DNA from: CAMCXT01 sp040403315
Lineage (GTDB): Bacteria; Bacteroidota; Bacteroidia; M30B66
Reading direction: 5' to 3'
DNA: 64,000 bases
Assembly: GCA_040403315.1 (NCBI GenBank)
Contig: JBBAKX010000006.1
Coordinates: 124,001 to 188,000 of the forward strand
Positions 33,801 to 38,233 of the stretch are shown here, piece after piece (the first letter of the stretch is position 1; each line of letters starts with the position of its first letter). Below the pieces are notes generated by a model. It was given only the letters and a program-made list of their open reading frames with translations, had not been told where the DNA came from and ran no database searches. Made by a program: the position numbers and the translations under genes.

Positions 33801-36470
33801 AATAATCTTAATGCACCACTTGCTACTATCAACGGAACCCTGAACCTTCAGAATTTCATTGGTAATAACTTCGGAACGGTTGATGGAACTGGAACAATTC
33901 AGATTGCACCTACCCCACTGAACCAGCTAATTTTCCCAGGAGGAAGCTATACTACTTTCGTGGCTCCGGGCGGCGGAACATTTGAATATCAAAGTTCTGC
34001 GCTGGCTACAATGCCATCTCAAGCTACTTACAATGGGTTGATGTTCACTGGAGCTGGTACCAAAAACCTGTTTAATACCGACCTTACGATAAACGGAACG
34101 CTTACCATTTCTGCCGGGAACGTTAATAATACCAATAACAGGAACATTTCCCTGGTAGGCGACCTTGTTAACAGTGTTGGTATTGGTGGCTTAACAATGG
34201 GTACAGGAACGTTCAGCCTGGATGGAGTAGCTCAGAGCTTATCAGGTGCGACACAATTCTACAAGCTTAACGTAAATGGAGGCGGTGTTAAAACGCTTAG
34301 TTCATCAATCAACATTACCAACGAATTAATTCTCACATCCGGTATTGTTGCAACGGGGTCAAACACTGTTCAGCTGCCGGCGGCCGGACTTGTAACTGGC
34401 GGATCAACCGTTTCTTATATTAACGGAAACCTTCAACGAGGTATCGCTGCTGCTTCTGTTTCAAGAGTTTTCCCGGTAGGTGATGCTACCAGCTTTGCAC
34501 CTGTTACTGTTACGTTTAGCGGAATAACAAATAGCACAGGGAAATTAACGGTCTTCACAACTGCTGGAGACCATCCGAATATCTATTACTCTGGAATTGA
34601 TCAACTCAAATCCGTTAACAGGTCATGGAGTCTTGTTAATACTGGAGTTACAGGATTTACAAATTATTCTCTTACAACTGGATTTCAGCCTGCAGATCTT
34701 GATGGCGGCGTGAATACTGCAAACATGACGCTTTCACGGTACACCGGGGCTGGCAACCTGTGGGAATCAGCATCAACGCAAAGTTCTACAGCAAGCACTG
34801 TAACTGCAGGCAGCTGGACTAGCTTCGGAACATTCCAGGGTGGAGAGTTGATCAACGGTCATATCTGGACAGGCGCCACAAATACGCTATGGAACCTGAC
34901 TTCAAACTGGATTCCTGGAATTATTCCAACTGCGGGAACTGACGTTACGATCGGAAATGTTACTAACCAGCCAAATGTAAACATCGGACTGGCGCAGACT
35001 AATTCTCTTACCTTGCTTCCAGGCGCTGATGTTACTATTCCAGGCGGAAACATCCTAGTGGTTAACGGCGATATGTTTGCTTCAGCAAATGACGTTTTTG
35101 GTACAGGGACGTTGAGGTTTACTGGAGCGGGTAAAACATTTACTGGTTCTATGATCTCGGCAGCAAACGTTAATATCGCTACCGGGGCTTCAATTTCTCT
35201 TGGGGCATCAAGTCAATGGGATCTCCAGCAGAATCTGGTTAACGGAGGCACATTTACACCGGGAGCAAATCCGATAATCTTTTCTGGTACAGGAAACAGT
35301 ATTATTAGCGGCAACGTGATCACATTCAGCGATCTTACTATGAATAAAGCGACTGCTCTTCAGGAATTGTCCCTTCAGTCAAACATGAATGTTTCCGGGA
35401 ATCTAACAATGACAAGTGGAGACATCAATCTTAATGGAAATGTGCTTGACCTTGGAGCCACCGGAACACTGGTAAATGAAACAGCACCAAACCGTGTTTA
35501 CGGAGCTACTGGTACTATCACTGCTGTTCGCAACTTGAATTCACCGACTGCGGAAAATGTTGCAGGTTTGGGTGCTGAGCTTACAAGTTCAGCTAACCTT
35601 GGCGCAACAACGGTAACGCGCGGAAATGACCAGAAAGTTTCTCCATCAGGGTACGGACTCAACCGCCATTTCTTAATTAGCCCTTCCAACAATACCAGCC
35701 TGAACGCAACGCTTAAGTTCAATTATTTTGATGATGAGGTTTCTACACTGCTAGGAACAATCATCGAGTCGGAGCTTGATCTTTGGAGATTTGACGGAAC
35801 AGATTGGGTTGCTCAGTTTGCAGTTCTAAATGCCGCAGGAAATTATCTTACAAAAACAGGTATTCCTTCGTTCTCACCTTGGACGGCAGGTTCCCAGACC
35901 AACAATCCGCTTCCTGTTACATTGCTGAGCTTTTCAGCAGTGTGTAACGACGGAGTAGTAACGGCAAGCTGGACAACTGCCTCTGAAATCAACAACAAAC
36001 AATTCCAGGTTCAGCAAAGTAAGGATGCAATAGCATGGACAAATGTGCTCACTGTTGAAGGTTCAGGCAATAGCACTACCACGCGAAACTATTCAGGAAA
36101 ATTCACTAATTCGATTGAAGGGGTAAGTTACATTCGACTTACTCAGGTTGACTTCAACGGAAAATCTGAAGTATTCAGCCCTGTTTCTATTAACTGCCTT
36201 AACGCTTCTGAAAACCAGGTTTCGCTTACTCCAAATCCTGCTGTTGATTATGTGAATGCAAACTTCATTACCCATGAAGCAATGAGTGCTACAATCACTG
36301 TGTTTAGTTCAACAGGACAGCTTATGATGAGCGCTCCGGTTAAACTTCAGAAGGGTTCGACCAGTGTAATACTAGATGTAAGCGCGTTGCCGAAAGGAGT
36401 TTACTTTATGTCGGTTACCAACGATAAGCAAGTAGAGATTAAGGGCAATAAGGCGATCATTAAGATGTAA
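18885..36470 (+). CDS. giant T9SS-exported beta-helix repeat protein (5861 residues), putative adhesin
   Basis: A single uninterrupted frame of 17.6 kb. The hydrophobic stretch 'MLLFLLLLLAGSSFA' (28-42) is a signal peptide; either ATG 18885 (with a 27-residue n-region) or ATG 18966 could be the start. The body is rich in Thr, Ser, Asn, Gly and Ala, very poor in Cys, and made of short beta rungs of the kind 'GNLTNNGTF', 'LTLTAGTF' and 'VNGNVTN', as in right-handed beta-helix surface proteins. Seven Trp-rich entry modules (near residues 50, 1218, 2305, 3138, 4008, 4920, 5326) and six 'FPxG...Y(S/T)P' modules (near 1085, 2171, 3014, 3879, 4787, 5197) divide it into super-repeats. 'LPVTLLSFSA' near 5679 leads into the type A sorting domain ('LTPNPAVDYV', 'LPKGVYFMSV'). 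The coding DNA looks richer in GC than its neighbours. Likely a surface adhesin or filament; ligand unknown. Confidence 0.85.
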   Translation: MILTSTPTAAASYFKSRSSLKLTLLPKMLLFLLLLLAGSSFAATITSTTGGGNWNATGTWVGGVVPVAGDDVVIDGPVTLNQNSGNLLTLTINATKTLTMSGAFTLATTGNMTVNGNYAGATSGVVTIGGNLTFGGTTFTIGASNFNVTGTTSITAGTFTDGTTAGTNAFTGLVTVSGGSLTTTGTNTSTWTFSGGLTNAGTVTFSANVLMNMGGNLTNNGTFSKTGNGVNVFSNTTSIGGSNAIAIAGLTTYSGPTTFTNTSIVTFSNTQTVNAAVTVNSGSTVVLSAGSINVGAGQTFTNNGTLTVSASNITLATTSVVINNGTTSVAGSIAITGGGVYTNNGTTSANFISGTTGASTFTNATNSILNFNGAVGSLMATGVLDISASNNTVNYTSAGAQGIKNIVYQNLGTGGTGVKTAPSALTVNGNLNIVAGSSLADGGFTITVNGNVTNGGSHTGTGKILLTAGSSTHTLSTTGGAPNFANIELNDALGATFSGTSTSTVINGTLTLTSGDLTLAAFGATGLVMNSAFTIPSGITVSNTSSTGARTFNGVITVNGTFINSGNSPFTLGNSLINNGTFTSGSGIYTASGAARTLSGTNAISFDNLAVTGTWTNNSTAGLTVNASLSGAGTLTQGVNSNLYLGGASSITGLVATAIPNMVFYTGSATQTVKGTAYYNLTINPSSGITASTGAATTVNNALTILTGTFSNGSNFALTVAGTTTISSGATFNSSSTGATNFSDFTNNGTWNHSSTGTLGISGNFDNSGSSFTTGSGLYTFSGAAKAISGTSVTTISNAAMSGSYTNSNTGGLTVGALTVPVAGSLTLNNNIAITTSFAQNGSLFTNASQVTGAGTFTLANAATAFLYIGNSDGISTSGATGSIVSTGTRTFNTTANFIYNGTTSPQITGSGFGSGTSLTINNTAVGGTVQQTNTAVTVAGALTLTAGTFEVGGVSAASPNTLTINGPAIGGTPTNLITTSFSNLVFGGASIGVSIPSSVTQLNALTSNNSSTAGVSLNSNITLNGTAAALTLTGRVALGSFDLSLVSPTSTISGGSLTAMVVADGIGELKKTFGTSGFSAFTYPVGDAVSAYDYSPFRITFTTNSVNRTIGVRVTDAIPPSNGASADYATRFWTTTDDQAGVGTYAYSSISATYSTVVTSDVNGSTANYKINRFDGSNWYEFASSLAAPTVTAAGSFNDISGTLGGNVFAIRNNPAQTYTWLPTAGVTDFNTPANWSPSRFTANVSDRLQFNSGGTSIATNVPTQTVAQITVSGSTNISLQAATTNTLSINGAAAATNLSVEALSTLQISTSTTGNLTLNYVATAGQLGDVAGIMNINPNGSFVTTNSTTTFASASQLNYLRDGGALPVIAWNPGSTLNITGIVATNPTGLSGTFANLVWNNAGQAAATGAISAAITVSGNLAVTAGTLFDSNFQITGNATGTLSVANGATLRLGVGTGTNFPTLFTTGNISLGTTSTVNYSATVAQAISAAPSSYGHLTISGGNTKTVGAALTVAGDLTIAAGTLADAGFTINVNGNVSNASAHSGAGRILLSGGAASHIVATSGAATSFGTIELNDANGATFSGTGSGLSTIATLTLTAGSPSFGSFTNGVAVTNALTIPVGVTLGITSATGNKAFGGDLTINGTFDNTGNSTVSLAGNLTNNGTFTSGTGVYTASGAARLLNGTNASFFANLAITGSYTNVNSVGVTVITALTGAGSLTQGVNSTLTLGGTYPITTLTATAVPNTVIYNGTGPQTIKAIAYNNLTINPSIGVTVSSGANLTVNNALLVSTGTFATSGAFIQTVSGATNIQSGASYNAVSTGITNFSDFTNNGTWNHSSAGTIGFSGNFDNSGTSFTSGTGLYTFSGAAKAILGASATTISNASISGSYTNSNTGGLSVGALNVPIAGSLMLNNNLAINTSFAQNGTLTTGTSQVTGAGTFTLASAATAFLNIGHVDGISATGGITGAIVVAGTKTYGAAANYTYNGTAAPQVTGNGLTTAGTLTINNTAGSGTVQQTNTSVTSTGLLTLTAGTYEVGGISGTPNTLVLSGPAIAGTPTNLITTSFSNLSFTGASAGVSIPSSVTQLNALTANNTNATGLSLNSNITLNATGTALTLTSCLLNLGSNDLTLSAGSTVSGTPSATNMVDADGSGQLKKVFSIGASTFIFPVGDATSGSDYSPFALTFTANSVTRTIGVNVTDGTPPTNGAITDFVSRFWTVSDNQAGIGTYSYNPISFTYNATAGDVNGTVANYRVNRFDGSSWYQLNSTVASPTVSTSASYDQISGTLGGNVFAIRNNPPTVYTWLPTTGTADFNTASNWSPSRITTSNTDKLSFSSGGTSIATNVPTQTVNQLTVSGNTNISLEAGSTNTLTINGATATTNLSVASGSTLQVSTASLGTLTLNYGATTSQIGNVVGTMIINSNGTFVTTNSITTFASGSDYTHAKDGGAIPVISWNANATLNITGITSTNITGGLTGTFGNLTWDNSAQTATGAINGVITVAGNLSVLNGTLFDNGNQITGNATGTLSVADGATLRIGAAAVTIFPTLFTTGNISLATASTVNYNSTPAQTISAAPVYGNLVFTGAGTKTAGGAFTVGGDLSITIGTFADAGNTITVNGNVTNAGTHSGAGKILLAGGLGIHSLNGVTSTYGNLELQDASTFNGTTTTVTGTTLVNGIGTISSGSTVTLTGNVTIGANYTLANNGTATIAGILTGSNAVSSFTAGTGSTLNYSNGTVPMASGQFNVSANNSNVNYTGGTQTVRASVYHNISFTAVGVKTVPDITINGSFVRTGGTFTWSGTALTFETSSAATITIGTATAIIFPDIIVNKLGGGTLTLVPTPTTTTVANLAITAGSFSVGSTATSIIVNGNLSGVGTLDVSGANHTLTLNGSTNAVSNFLTAGAGVGTVIYNGSTNQTMIASANYRNVTVQGIGIKSLTGSITIDGVLNFNANVLISLGGADLRLKSTATLVGTFSASRMIVTDGSGAFIKEGTTTADFTSDIPSGIYPLGNSGGLYTPFTLSALNASYTGTASIAIKAVPARQPNVPYYNNALIKFWDIVTANMTITSANASFTFAAVEVTGSVLLYEPRVWNGTTLSTVAGASAPSSNPFSTIGTTFLNGQWTAIDPTIRTSFFTYQSGDWANLNTWTTDPSGTTLVNSIIPGPGDQVVVLPGRTLTTAIARTVGTFTVQSGGILDLANTSGHNLGVIAGEGLIRLSSVSLPAGTWTSFVAATGGTVEYYDLPAGPNVLSATQATYNNLLFTNSSATNYTAVTNSNFTTNGDVTFSTSGSGQVIFQIGNAAGTWNNNFNKNVTIGAGCTVGVSSYNAAHAINLAGNLVVDGTLTLTNGAANVTTTLGTATIRFTGSTVNTTATFNAGSSTKFYNLFVTKSDGYELYMSSATGVTPLFHGIGATIDVTLGTIRLGANISVPVLLANGGNYDLGSAGVLPVFWIDGANVTFAGTGGALVPYGTLKITAGSFTNTTGQASVVLRESGLFQIDGGTATMALVRTSTTAVTHRGSFVMSGGTLNLLGNNGNEQNYYSVFSLPYPENVFKMSGGTINITRATLGSITPNGGIMIASATANYDVTGGIINVNTTGNIHFDISSTAAFYDLNIGRATAGTGQVRLNPINWSYDGSAGNTATLPASRIRVLNNLVIQTASSPVFNAVGNNVVVGGNFTINTGATFTTGANTLVFNGTGAQSFAVSGTITAPGLNNLTINKTGGSTLTLNGSSATISAAGALTLTAGILADNGKTLNVGGNVINNGSHTGSGKISLNGTVAQSMGGAGAGTFTNLEIAGGSADVTATNTVRINGNLTLATNRIFNIAIYKLILQANSAISGTFSSSRFIKTDGFLSDGGIVKPFNSTSAFVFPFGTGTNYTPATIQFISTPTTWGTLDVRPVAAAQLYVTDPDVLSYYWKTRQTGFTGVPAGSVDLFFNYGNLADNTSYIPGYYNYSTISFTSINNVNEVIEASNDIRFDNVSYFDGDFTAGVPAAFSTVIPYYSRSNGSWDVAATWSNTGHGGPASATIPTASRPVLIGDGTTYFHSITVPNNNTLAGSLIVDAGSTLDVGTTTGNNFGALPYSTAGGAGTIRVSSAVATAEFPAGDFGLFFTDEGGTAEYYTSGSSFTLPLLTAAPTSAQIRSYRNLNFTSQAGLTITTPDRDLDIYENVIVGGNAAGITKFNDVSARTFTIDGNLTVNSILRFKNTTNQSLITLGNITVSSTGTFNVENTGAAAHTIQLLGNLTNNGTVAFNQASDVNVVFEGTTNQSLTGSNGSAVTGLNNVTVNMGTDISLVLDVNVAGTLTAPTNNWLNLQNGTFRLSKAATLTLNDQASSFLVPQTSAISINQASAVINAGFAANDASDFILAGKLELLAGTMNVGNAANNNHNDLEYAPTNLPEIYLEGNSQLNVNGQIRRSVSVLLGTLKYTQKDNSVTLVSGKNPGASPNFNHNRAKFEIANSGSQFNMSDNSLLIIDRNGLASGIYGDFLLEPTTSSITGGEIRFGTSLTPATAGQNFFTITSNVPLWNVTVDGTTSIKSVQLLNTPITIQKTFAIRGNSIFNTNSLNVTLSGDFINENTTNTAGLNVGGFRTISSAQLTTFNGSTASQSLNGVSGNVTNFANLTFNNTFVGGAFNYASNTNVRVNGNLRTLAGAVNANANNIVVTGDVENNVAVSNTGAGYLEMAGTSTQELSGNGSGTYVNLRVNNAAGIETIVPVSLSGILNFLAGQFYINNQLFTLTETASTSGTFSQLRMIRTNGVLSDAGVIKRFPASASAAFTFPIGTTLKYTPAVITVVSNSALGTVTVKPVNTRHPATTDPLDKELTYYWNTTATGFSGGATFNQQYTYMSSDAINGNENVYVGGRFFGSVWVPQYGIAGAVNSATNTITLNGVNYLNGNYTAGETTEFDQLLVYYSRNATLGGNWNDVNAWSTDQILQHAGAASLSPPNFNQIIIASGHTITSVANNLNAPLATINGTLNLQNFIGNNFGTVDGTGTIQIAPTPLNQLIFPGGSYTTFVAPGGGTFEYQSSALATMPSQATYNGLMFTGAGTKNLFNTDLTINGTLTISAGNVNNTNNRNISLVGDLVNSVGIGGLTMGTGTFSLDGVAQSLSGATQFYKLNVNGGGVKTLSSSINITNELILTSGIVATGSNTVQLPAAGLVTGGSTVSYINGNLQRGIAAASVSRVFPVGDATSFAPVTVTFSGITNSTGKLTVFTTAGDHPNIYYSGIDQLKSVNRSWSLVNTGVTGFTNYSLTTGFQPADLDGGVNTANMTLSRYTGAGNLWESASTQSSTASTVTAGSWTSFGTFQGGELINGHIWTGATNTLWNLTSNWIPGIIPTAGTDVTIGNVTNQPNVNIGLAQTNSLTLLPGADVTIPGGNILVVNGDMFASANDVFGTGTLRFTGAGKTFTGSMISAANVNIATGASISLGASSQWDLQQNLVNGGTFTPGANPIIFSGTGNSIISGNVITFSDLTMNKATALQELSLQSNMNVSGNLTMTSGDINLNGNVLDLGATGTLVNETAPNRVYGATGTITAVRNLNSPTAENVAGLGAELTSSANLGATTVTRGNDQKVSPSGYGLNRHFLISPSNNTSLNATLKFNYFDDEVSTLLGTIIESELDLWRFDGTDWVAQFAVLNAAGNYLTKTGIPSFSPWTAGSQTNNPLPVTLLSFSAVCNDGVVTASWTTASEINNKQFQVQQSKDAIAWTNVLTVEGSGNSTTTRNYSGKFTNSIEGVSYIRLTQVDFNGKSEVFSPVSINCLNASENQVSLTPNPAVDYVNANFITHEAMSATITVFSSTGQLMMSAPVKLQKGSTSVILDVSALPKGVYFMSVTNDKQVEIKGNKAIIKM
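20170..26830 (+). repeat. tandem duplication of about 3.26 kb inside the giant gene
   Basis: Two long units, about 20170-23430 and 23430-26690, line up along their length, and a third copy begins at 26690 before diverging. The codon for FWT at 22280 recurs 3261 bp later, which is 1087 codons, so frame is kept. Shared landmarks in order are 'TVNGN', 'NFSDFTNNGTWNHSS', 'GLYTFSGAAKAI', 'TNLITTSFSNL', 'SIPSSVTQLNAL', 'GTLGGNVFAIRNN', 'GTSIATNVPTQTV' and 'FPTLFTTGNISL'. The copies differ at many silent sites, so the duplication is old. Confidence 0.85.
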
Positions 36471-36477
36471 TGACGAC

Positions 36478-36527
36478 AAAATCATTTGTAGGGATGTGCA
36501 TTGAGGCACGTCCTTACAAATGATTTT
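36478..36527. terminator. bidirectional terminator after the giant gene
   Basis: AAAATCATTTGTA (36478-36490) pairs exactly with 36515-36527, and the stem continues inward with G-U wobbles to 36499/36506, leaving a six-base loop. T-runs on the right arm and A-runs on the left allow use by the plus gene and the convergent YkgJ-type gene. A second short hairpin, TTCCCC/GGGGAA, follows at 36543-36559. Confidence 0.8.
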
Positions 36528-36592
36528 CTTACGATGTTGCCCTTCCCCCGAACGGGGAATGATAAACAAAAGGAGCAATAAACAGAAATACC

Positions 36593-37093
36593 TTATTTAA
36601 CGATGGATTCTAGTTTTACCAGCATTTTTTGAACGGCTGGACAAACAAACGTGTTCTTATAAGTGAGCTCGATTAACTGATGGAATTTCTTCCGATCGGT
36701 GTGAGGATAAGTTCTGCAGGCTGTTGGACGGTCATCGTAAACTTCACAGCGATTGTCGCTTTGCAAAAACGGACAAGGTGAAGACTTCAGCACATAATCG
36801 TCATCTTCGTCGATGCGCAGATAATTTTCAATGAGTTGAACGGGCCGAATTCGGAGTCTTTTGGCTAATCGATCGATGTCTTTCGATTGAAAAATTGGGC
36901 TCGTGGTTCTGCAGCAGTTTGCGCAAGTGAGGCAATCCAATTCGGCAAAAGTATCATCGTGAAGCTCTTGCATTATATTATCGAGCTGGGCTGGCGGTTT
37001 GCGGGATACTTGATTCAGCAGTGCACGGTTTTGCTTTTTTCTCAAATTCGCTGCATCACGAATGGTTGTAGGATTATAGACAGGTGTTGACAA
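36593..37093 (-). CDS. YkgJ-type zinc/iron-chelating cysteine cluster protein
   Basis: A 166-residue cytoplasmic protein with the cysteine pattern of the YkgJ/CxxCxxCC family: 'DCLTCANCCR' near residue 53, then 'SPCPFL', 'RCEVYDDRPTACRTYP' and a last Cys in 'FVCPAV'. These eight or so Cys are expected to chelate zinc or an iron-sulfur centre. The family's biochemical role is unsettled. The N-terminal 40 residues are basic and helical. The gene is convergent with the giant gene and divergent from the M23 peptidase gene. Confidence 0.85.
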   Translation of the reverse strand: MSTPVYNPTTIRDAANLRKKQNRALLNQVSRKPPAQLDNIMQELHDDTFAELDCLTCANCCRTTSPIFQSKDIDRLAKRLRIRPVQLIENYLRIDEDDDYVLKSSPCPFLQSDNRCEVYDDRPTACRTYPHTDRKKFHQLIELTYKNTFVCPAVQKMLVKLESIVK

Positions 37094-37108
37094 GTTCCCG
37101 ATTCTGGT

Positions 37109-37139
37109 TTTGTGTAATCCTCCAAGCAGATTACCTTTG
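37109..37139 (+). promoter_or_regulatory. Bacteroidota-type promoter for the M23 peptidase gene
   Basis: TTTG at 37109-37112 (-33), 19-base spacer, TACCTTTG at 37132-37139 (-7, exact TAnnTTTG). Transcription should start near 37146, about 20 bases before the TTG at 37165, which supports that start. Confidence 0.75.
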
Positions 37140-37164
37140 TGCTAAATTACAAATCCTCGTTTAA

Positions 37165-38214
37165 TTGGAATTGAAAAACCTCACCTTGGCATTGCTGCTC
37201 ATTTTTTTTGCATCCGAAATTTTATCGGGGCAATCGAATGATATGCTTGCTGGGATGAATAACTCAATTCAGGCCGTTCCTCCCGACACTTTACCTCCGT
37301 TTCTAATCATGGAATCGGACGAATATTACCCGGAGGAAGGAGATCCATCGATTGAAGAAGAAGATGATGAAATCGAAGATGGGGAATTTGTGCAGCAATT
37401 TGATGTTGCTACCTTGTCGAAAATGACCGCTTTCGAGGTGTATGCTGCAGTTTGGGATACCGCTAGAATCAATCCATATGGCTTAGATCTGAAAACAAAA
37501 TCAGATACAACAATGCTCACCTTGTGGAGGAATCCAAATTCGGATTATTCGCATCCAACATGTGGAAATGTGACTTCAGAATTTGGCATGCGTGGTCACC
37601 GCTATCACTACGGAATTGATCTTGACCTAGAAACTGGAGATGCTGTTGTGTCGGCTTTCGAAGGCACGGTGCGAATTGCAAAATACAGCACCACTTATGG
37701 CTATTACGTAATTGTTAGGCATTCGAACGGACTCGAAACTTTGTATGCCCACTTGTCGAGAATTTTGGTAAAATCGGGCGATAAACTCAAGGCTGGAGAT
37801 TTGGTTGGATTGGGAGGAAATACAGGTCGTTCAAGAGGATCGCACTTGCATTTTGAAGTTCGTTTTTTAGGTCAACAGTTAGACCCTAGACAGGTTATCG
37901 CATTTGAAGATTATTCATGCCGAACGCAGCAATTGCCTATTACTTCCTCGAGTTTTTACTACCAAAATGTTGTTGCTGAGCAAAAAGCAAAAATCGGGAA
38001 CACGCGTTACTACAAAGTGCGCAGGGGAGATACCCTGGGTAAAATCGCCAAGAAGAACAGAACGACAGTGAAAAAGATCTGCAAACTGAATAAAATCAGC
38101 ACGCGAACTAAGTTAACACCCGGTAGAAGGCTCCGTGTTGCCCAGAGCACAACCGACAAAAAAGTTGTTTTCCTTACTGTAATAACGTGTAAAGATCAGC
38201 GCGTTGTAAATTAG
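37165..38214 (+). CDS. M23 family metallopeptidase with C-terminal LysM domain
   Basis: A 349-residue exported peptidoglycan endopeptidase. The signal peptide (MELKNLTLALLLIFFAS) requires a TTG start at 37165 or 37171, since the first in-frame ATG lies beyond it; the promoter at 37109-37139 agrees. An acidic linker (about 50-78) precedes the LytM domain, with zinc ligands His148 and Asp152 in HYGIDLD and the HLHFE motif at 227-231. A LysM domain follows (about 282-326: 'YYKVRRGDTLGKIAKKN'), which would hold it to peptidoglycan. The active-site residues are complete, so it is likely a true hydrolase used in cell-wall growth or division. The next gene starts about 20 bp downstream and may be co-transcribed. 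Confidence 0.9.
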   Translation: MELKNLTLALLLIFFASEILSGQSNDMLAGMNNSIQAVPPDTLPPFLIMESDEYYPEEGDPSIEEEDDEIEDGEFVQQFDVATLSKMTAFEVYAAVWDTARINPYGLDLKTKSDTTMLTLWRNPNSDYSHPTCGNVTSEFGMRGHRYHYGIDLDLETGDAVVSAFEGTVRIAKYSTTYGYYVIVRHSNGLETLYAHLSRILVKSGDKLKAGDLVGLGGNTGRSRGSHLHFEVRFLGQQLDPRQVIAFEDYSCRTQQLPITSSSFYYQNVVAEQKAKIGNTRYYKVRRGDTLGKIAKKNRTTVKKICKLNKISTRTKLTPGRRLRVAQSTTDKKVVFLTVITCKDQRVVN

Positions 38215-38233
38215 CCACTTATTGCTTATTACT

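Noticed and set aside
19235..35722. Many minus-strand open frames of 60-173 codons inside the giant gene, rich in Val, Pro and Ala.
   Set aside because: They are the antisense of the Thr/Asn/Gly-rich repeats, have no starts or promoters of their own and share the repeat pattern of the sense gene.
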